Shown: positions 7,023 to 10,555 of the stretch, piece by piece
Numbering within the stretch: position 1 is the first letter of the stretch
Layout of the letters: each line of letters begins with the position of its first letter
Assembly: GCA_002839245.1 (NCBI GenBank)
Contig: PGXR01000096.1
Span: 1 to 10,555 of the forward strand
DNA: 10,555 bases
Source: Spirochaetae bacterium HGW-Spirochaetae-7
Lineage (GTDB): Bacteria; Spirochaetota; Spirochaetia; Treponematales; UBA12059
Direction: 5' to 3'
Made by a program: the position numbers and the translations under genes
Notes under the pieces: model-generated
The model's input: only the letters and a program-made list of their open reading frames with translations
What the model was told of the DNA's origin: nothing
The model's database searches: none

Positions 7023-8387
7023 TCAAAGAATGAACTTGGCCAGGTCTTCGCTCTCGAAGATGCCCTTGAACCTTGCCTCGACGAAATCGGGCGTTATTTC
7101 CACCTTCTGCCCGCCCATTTCCGGCGCATCGAAGGAAACGTCCTCGAGCAGGTGCTCCATGATCGTGTGCAGGCGCCTGGCTCCTATGTTTTCCGTCCGC
7201 GAATTCGCCTTTTCGGCAATCGAGGCAAGCCGCTCGACCGCCGCCTCAGAGAAAGACAGGCCAACGCCTTCGGTTCCCAGGAGCTGGGTGTACTGCGTTA
7301 CCAGGGCGTTCTCGGGCTCCGTCAGGATCCTCCTGAAATCGGCGGCCGAAAGCGCTTCGAGCTCCACCCGGATCGGGAAGCGCCCCTGCAGCTCCGGTAT
7401 CAGGTCGGATGGCTTGGACACGTTGAAAGCGCCAGCCGCGATGAACAGCACGTGGGTGGTGTCGACGATGCCGTACTTGGTGGTAACCTTCGAGCCTTCG
7501 ACTATGGGCAGGATATCGCGCTGGACGCCCTCGCGCGACACGTCCATGCCGCCCGACTTGCCCTCGCGGGTCGCTATCTTGTCGATCTCGTCTATGAACA
7601 CTATGCCCGACTGCTCGACCCGCTCCCTGGCCTCGGTCGAGGCTCGGTCCTTGTCCACGAGGCGTTCCGATTCTTCCTCGAGGATGAGGCGCCTGGCGTC
7701 CTTGATGGCGACTACCTTCTTTTTCTTCTTTCCGCCGAAAATGCTCGCCAGCCCGGAAAAGGCCGACTCGAGCTCTTCCATCTGCTGTCCAGCGAACAGT
7801 TCCACCGTCGGGGCGGCCTGGGCGGAGACCTGGACCTCGACTTCCTTGTCCTCGAGCAGGCCGTCCTTGAGCATCTTCCTGAATTTTTCCCTGGTATCGT
7901 TGTGCCCCGCCGGCGCTATCAGCGGCGAGCCCGCCGTAGCTCCGTCGGGCTTGGCGCCGAGGCCCGGCAGCAGGAGGTCGAGGAGCCTTTCCTCGGTGCG
8001 GTGCTCGGCATCGCCCTTGACGCTGGAAGACATCTCTTCCATCACCATGCGGTAGCCGGCGGCCATCAGGTCGCGTATCATCGATTCGACGTCACGGCCG
8101 ACGTAGCCGACCTCGGTGTACTTGGTGGCCTCGACCTTGACGAACGGAGCGCCGCATAGCTTGGCCAGCCGCCTGGCGATTTCAGTCTTGCCTACGCCGG
8201 TCGGGCCTATCATCAGTATGTTCTTCGGCGCGATTTCCTCGCGGACGTCGGCCGGCAGGAGCTTGCGCCTGAGCCGGTTGCGCAATGCGATGGCGACCGC
8301 GCGCTTGGCCTTGTTCTGGCCGATGATGTAGCGGTCGAGTTCCTCGACCACGCGCTTCGGCGTGAAAACCGCGAAATCTTCGGTCAC
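7023..8387 (-). CDS. hslU: ATP-dependent protease ATPase subunit HslU (ClpY)
   Basis: HslU is the AAA+ unfoldase ring that recognises cytoplasmic proteins, unfolds them with ATP and feeds them to the HslV peptidase. The 454 residues hold Walker A GPTGVGKT (61-68), the substrate-gripping pore loop GYVG (94-97), the inserted I-domain (about 110-235, with a KKKKK run at 220-224), Walker B IVFIDEID (262-269), sensor-2 GARR (402-405) and the C-terminal tail ending AKFIL, which docks into HslV to activate it. I start it at GTG 8387-8385, whose GTGA overlaps the hslV stop by four bases. This gives the family-typical opening VTEDFAVFTPKRVVEELDRY. The frame is open far upstream, but that part only overlaps hslV and xerC. 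Confidence 0.97.
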   Translation of the reverse strand: MTEDFAVFTPKRVVEELDRYIIGQNKAKRAVAIALRNRLRRKLLPADVREEIAPKNILMIGPTGVGKTEIARRLAKLCGAPFVKVEATKYTEVGYVGRDVESMIRDLMAAGYRMVMEEMSSSVKGDAEHRTEERLLDLLLPGLGAKPDGATAGSPLIAPAGHNDTREKFRKMLKDGLLEDKEVEVQVSAQAAPTVELFAGQQMEELESAFSGLASIFGGKKKKKVVAIKDARRLILEEESERLVDKDRASTEARERVEQSGIVFIDEIDKIATREGKSGGMDVSREGVQRDILPIVEGSKVTTKYGIVDTTHVLFIAAGAFNVSKPSDLIPELQGRFPIRVELEALSAADFRRILTEPENALVTQYTQLLGTEGVGLSFSEAAVERLASIAEKANSRTENIGARRLHTIMEHLLEDVSFDAPEMGGQKVEITPDFVEARFKGIFESEDLAKFIL

Positions 8388-8920
8388 GACAGCTCCTCCA
8401 CCAGGATGTGGTCGTTCGTGTAGATGCATATGCCGCCCGCTATGGCAAGGCTGCGCCTGGCGATCTCGGCGGCCGAAAGGTCGCTGGTATCGAGGTAGGC
8501 CAGGGCCGCCGCGTAGGCATAGTTGCCGCCCGAGCCTATCGCCATGGCGTCGCCCGCGGGCTCTATCACGTCGCCGGTGCCGGAGAGCAGCAGCGTCTTC
8601 TCGCTGTCGGCCACCAGCAGCAGCGCCTCGAGCTTGCGGAGCATCTTGTCTGTCCGCCAGTCCTTGGCCAGTTCTACGGCCGCCCTCGTCAGGTCGCCCT
8701 GGAATTCCTTTATCTTGACCTCGAAGTGCTCGAGCAGCGTGAACGCGTCGGCCGTAGCCCCGGCGAAGCCGGTGAGCACCTTGCCGTCGTATATGGTGCG
8801 TACCTTCCGCGCGTTGTTCTTCATTACCGTCTCGCCCATCGTCACCTGGCCGTCGCCGGCCATCGCGACCTTGCCGTCGCGCCGTATGGCTATGATGGTC
8901 GTGCTGCGTATCTTCTTCAT
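8384..8920 (-). CDS. hslV: ATP-dependent protease peptidase subunit HslV (ClpQ)
   Basis: HslV is the proteasome-beta-like peptidase that forms a double hexamer capped by HslU. The 178 residues include the catalytic N-terminal threonine region: the sequence opens MKKIRS and then TTIIAIRRDG, so Thr7 aligns with the mature Thr1 and a six-residue propeptide must be removed. Other landmarks are AGDGQVTMG (21-29), Lys39 equivalent to catalytic Lys33, GFAGATADAFTL, ELAKDWRTDKMLRKLEALL and AIGSGGNYA. The start ATG overlaps the xerC stop by four bases (ATGA) and is preceded by AAGGGA. The stop overlaps the hslU GTG, so xerC, hslV and hslU are tightly coupled in translation. Confidence 0.97.
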   Translation of the reverse strand: MKKIRSTTIIAIRRDGKVAMAGDGQVTMGETVMKNNARKVRTIYDGKVLTGFAGATADAFTLLEHFEVKIKEFQGDLTRAAVELAKDWRTDKMLRKLEALLLVADSEKTLLLSGTGDVIEPAGDAMAIGSGGNYAYAAALAYLDTSDLSAAEIARRSLAIAGGICIYTNDHILVEELS

Positions 8921-10555
8921 AGTGCTTTCCCTTCGGTTCCACCCGCTTCGGTCTTTGCCTTGCCGGCGTGGGGATGCGCTCCGTCGTAGACGGCGCGGAG
9001 CCGCGCCATGTCGACATGCGTATATATTTGCGTGGTAGAGATATTCTCGTGCCCGAGCAGGGCCTGTACGACGCGGATGTCGGCTCCATGGCCGACCAGG
9101 TGCGTCGCAAAGCTGTGCCTGAAGGCGTGGGGTGAAACGCGTTTCCTCAGGCCCGACGCGACGGCGCGGCGCTCGATGATCCAGGAGACTCCGCGGGTCG
9201 TCAGGGCCCCGGCCTTGGCGTTCAGGAAGAGGTGCGCCTCGTCATGGCCGCGGCCCAGCCTTGCGCTCCTGAACGGAAGCCAGACGCGGATTGCGTCGAC
9301 CGCGGGACCGGAAAGGAACACGGTCCGTTGCTTGGAGCCCTTGCCGGTGACGCGGGCCCGGCCTTCGTCGAGCAGGAGGTCGTCGAGGCGCAGGCCGGTC
9401 AGCTCGGAGACGCGGCAGCCGGTGCTGTACAGCGTCTCCATGATGGCCTTGTCCCTGGCGCCCCTGAAGTCGTCGTCGCCCGAGAAATCGATGAAGCCGG
9501 CCATCTCGTCCTCGAACATGAAGTCGGGCAAGGTCCTGGCCAGGGGAATCGACTCCACGTCCTTGGCCGGGTTGGCGGCCGCCTGTCCGAAGCGGACGAG
9601 GTAGCGATAGTAGCCCTTGACCGCGGACAGCGCACGGTTTACCGAGCTCGTCGCGTAGCCGGCGCGGACGAGGCCGGCTACGAATTCGCGGGCGTTCGAT
9701 GGCGCGGCCAGCTCGACGCCGCAGCCTGCGCGGTAACAGGCGACCTCGTACAGGCGCAGGTCGTCACGATAGGCTTCTATCGTCCGCGGCGACAGCGAAC
9801 GGATCGCGGCCAGGTAGGCCAGGTAGGCGATGTGCTCCATGCCCGCGAGCTTGCGGCCCACCTCAGTGACCCGGCCGGTGCCGACGCGCACACCCACGAA
9901 CACGTCGACCGGGAAGCCGATGGATGCCGGGTCGATGCGGGCGCCCAGGATGATCGCGCCCGCATCCAGCAGACGGTCGACGCGCTTGCGCGCCGTCGGC
10001 TCCGACACGCCCGTGGTACGCGCGATCTGGCGCAGCGTGAGTCGCGCGTCGTGGCGCAGCAGCTTCATGACCTGGCGGTCCAGGTCGTCGAGCTTGAGCG
10101 TGCCGTGCGGCAGAGAGCCCTGGCGGACCAGGGGCGCAGGGGAGGCCGGCGGCTTGGCCGCCGGGTCCAGGCCCACGCTCTCGCCCTCCCAGCTGTAGAA
10201 GGACTTCTCCGTGCGCAACACCGGCCAAGTGTCGGTGCTGGCGATGCCGCCTATGCGCTCCAGGTCCTCGTGCAGGAACCGGAACAGGCCCTCCGTGTCC
10301 GGCAGGAAGACCTCAGCCAGCATGTCGAACCCGCCGGCGAGATGCCCGAGGTAGGCCACGTGCTCCAGGGCAGCCAGGCGGCGTCCTACCTCCGTGGCCC
10401 GACCCGGCCGAGCGTGGATGCCGACGAACGCGTCCACGGGGAACCCGATGGGGGCGGGGTTGATACGGGCGCCGAGCACGATGGCCCCGGCGCCCAGGAG
10501 GCGGTCCATGCGCTTGCGGGCGGTCGGCTCGGAGACCCCCGCCGTGCGCGCGATC
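8917..10555 (-). CDS. xerC: Open frame joining two Lrp/AsnC units to tyrosine recombinase XerC; 5' end outside window
   Basis: The downstream part (about 8917-9834) is XerC, the tyrosine recombinase that acts with XerD at dif to resolve chromosome dimers. Numbered from an internal ATG at 9840 it would have 307 residues. It shows the core-binding domain (about 12-100), then catalytic Arg143 in TGCRVSEL, Lys167 in GKGSK, His238 and Arg241 in HAFRH, His264 in GHENI, and the nucleophile Tyr273 in QIYTH; all are intact. Upstream the same frame continues to the window edge through two tandem Lrp/AsnC regulator units, the second cut off in mid-domain where XerC begins at YLAYLAAIRSLSP. About ten residues of the usual XerC N-terminus are therefore replaced. 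Whether one long fusion protein is made, XerC starts at ATG 9840 (weak upstream site), or the join is an assembly chimera cannot be settled here. XerC identity itself is secure. Confidence 0.8.
   Translation of the reverse strand, partial: IARTAGVSEPTARKRMDRLLGAGAIVLGARINPAPIGFPVDAFVGIHARPGRATEVGRRLAALEHVAYLGHLAGGFDMLAEVFLPDTEGLFRFLHEDLERIGGIASTDTWPVLRTEKSFYSWEGESVGLDPAAKPPASPAPLVRQGSLPHGTLKLDDLDRQVMKLLRHDARLTLRQIARTTGVSEPTARKRVDRLLDAGAIILGARIDPASIGFPVDVFVGVRVGTGRVTEVGRKLAGMEHIAYLAYLAAIRSLSPRTIEAYRDDLRLYEVACYRAGCGVELAAPSNAREFVAGLVRAGYATSSVNRALSAVKGYYRYLVRFGQAAANPAKDVESIPLARTLPDFMFEDEMAGFIDFSGDDDFRGARDKAIMETLYSTGCRVSELTGLRLDDLLLDEGRARVTGKGSKQRTVFLSGPAVDAIRVWLPFRSARLGRGHDEAHLFLNAKAGALTTRGVSWIIERRAVASGLRKRVSPHAFRHSFATHLVGHGADIRVVQALLGHENISTTQIYTHVDMARLRAVYDGAHPHAGKAKTEAGGTEGKAL
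9808..10026 (-). other. Second Lrp/AsnC unit, truncated in the RAM domain
   Basis: This segment encodes an Lrp/AsnC unit. An HTH subdomain begins just upstream of it at LDDLDRQVMKLLRHDARLTL (about 10032-10095) and includes the recognition-helix region GVSEPTARKRVDRLL. The start of the ligand-binding RAM domain follows (about residues GARIDPASIGFPVDVFVGVRV), which then breaks off at AYLAYLA. The GGFDMLAEVF half of the domain present in unit one is missing, so dimerisation and amino-acid binding by this unit should be lost. The span given is the part that aligns without gaps to unit one: 54 of 73 residues identical. Confidence 0.75.
9811..9828 (-). repeat. Perfect 9-bp tandem repeat at the Lrp/XerC join
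   Basis: The plus strand has caggtaggc twice in a row (9811-9819 and 9820-9828), coding for the AYLAYL part of the junction on the minus strand. The first Lrp unit reads AYLGHLAGGFDML here, and XerC proteins typically carry a FLxYL-type motif at this spot. Both parents of the join thus share similar codons. Short shared sequence of this type is a natural crossover point in cells and a common place for assemblers to misjoin contigs. Confidence 0.7.
10171..10555 (-). other. First Lrp/AsnC unit with complete RAM domain, 5' end outside window
   Basis: Reading from the window edge the frame gives IARTAGVSEPTARKRM, the recognition-helix end of an AsnC-type HTH, so the first ATG inside the window (10509) is internal and the gene begins further out. 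A full RAM domain follows, with GARINPAPIGFPVDAFVGIH, HLAGGFDMLAEVFLPD and WPVLRTEKSFYSW. A Pro/Ala-rich linker then leads to the second unit. Proteins of this family bind DNA as dimers or octamers and sense amino acids or related ligands. Counted lines in the Lrp part have about 73% GC (88 of 120 bases at 9841-9960) against 60% (36 of 60) at 3001-3060 in fliG, suggesting a different origin. Confidence 0.75.

Noticed and set aside
7715..7729. A-rich lysine run in hslU as a programmed frameshift site
   Set aside because: The run has only five consecutive A residues, not the A AAA AAG heptamer, and the protein is full length in one frame; lysines are common in this I-domain region.
6721..8159. 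Two overlapping plus-strand frames of over 400 codons opposite hslU and flgB
   Set aside because: Both are shadows of hslU, with Ser/Arg-rich or Leu/Gly-rich composition and no family features.
8388..9110. Upstream extension of the hslU frame to 695 codons
   Set aside because: The extra part lies wholly over hslV and xerC in another frame, is Arg/Gly/His-rich, and the GTG at 8387 gives the family-typical N-terminus.

Overview
The window is almost entirely one minus-strand gene cluster, read from right to left: xerC (in an odd reading frame), hslV, hslU, flgB, flgC, fliE, fliF, fliG, fliH, fliI, fliJ, and the first codons of one more gene at the left edge. Every gene overlaps or nearly abuts the next. 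The only gaps of note are 83 bases between hslU and flgB and 50 bases between fliE and fliF. I see no tRNA, rRNA, CRISPR array, insertion sequence or convincing terminator, and no gene-free stretch above 300 bases.

The order xerC-hslV-hslU-flgB-flgC-fliE-fliF-fliG-fliH-fliI-fliJ is known from spirochetes and, with codY inserted, from Bacillus. Here codY is absent, FliG closely resembles the spirochete motor FliG, and FliH is long. I therefore infer a high-GC member of Spirochaetota (about 60% GC where I counted in fliG); genus and order cannot be told.

The products fit together. FlgB, FlgC and FliE build the proximal rod and its base. FliF is the MS ring, FliG the rotor/switch ring that binds FliF. 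FliH, FliI and FliJ are the regulator, ATPase and stalk of the flagellar export apparatus. HslV and HslU form an ATP-dependent cytoplasmic protease, and XerC is a chromosome-dimer-resolving tyrosine recombinase. The hslU-flgB gap holds a candidate sigma-28 (FliA) type promoter, followed by a GNRA-capped hairpin and a strong ribosome binding site. This suggests that the flagellar part can be transcribed separately from the protease part.

The right end is the strange part. The XerC reading frame has no normal N-terminus. It runs upstream, open and in frame, into two tandem Lrp/AsnC regulator units of higher GC (about 73%), the second cut in the middle of its ligand-binding domain at a perfect 9-bp tandem repeat. 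This is either a real and unusual Lrp-XerC gene fusion or, more likely, a chimeric join in the assembly or a recent rearrangement.
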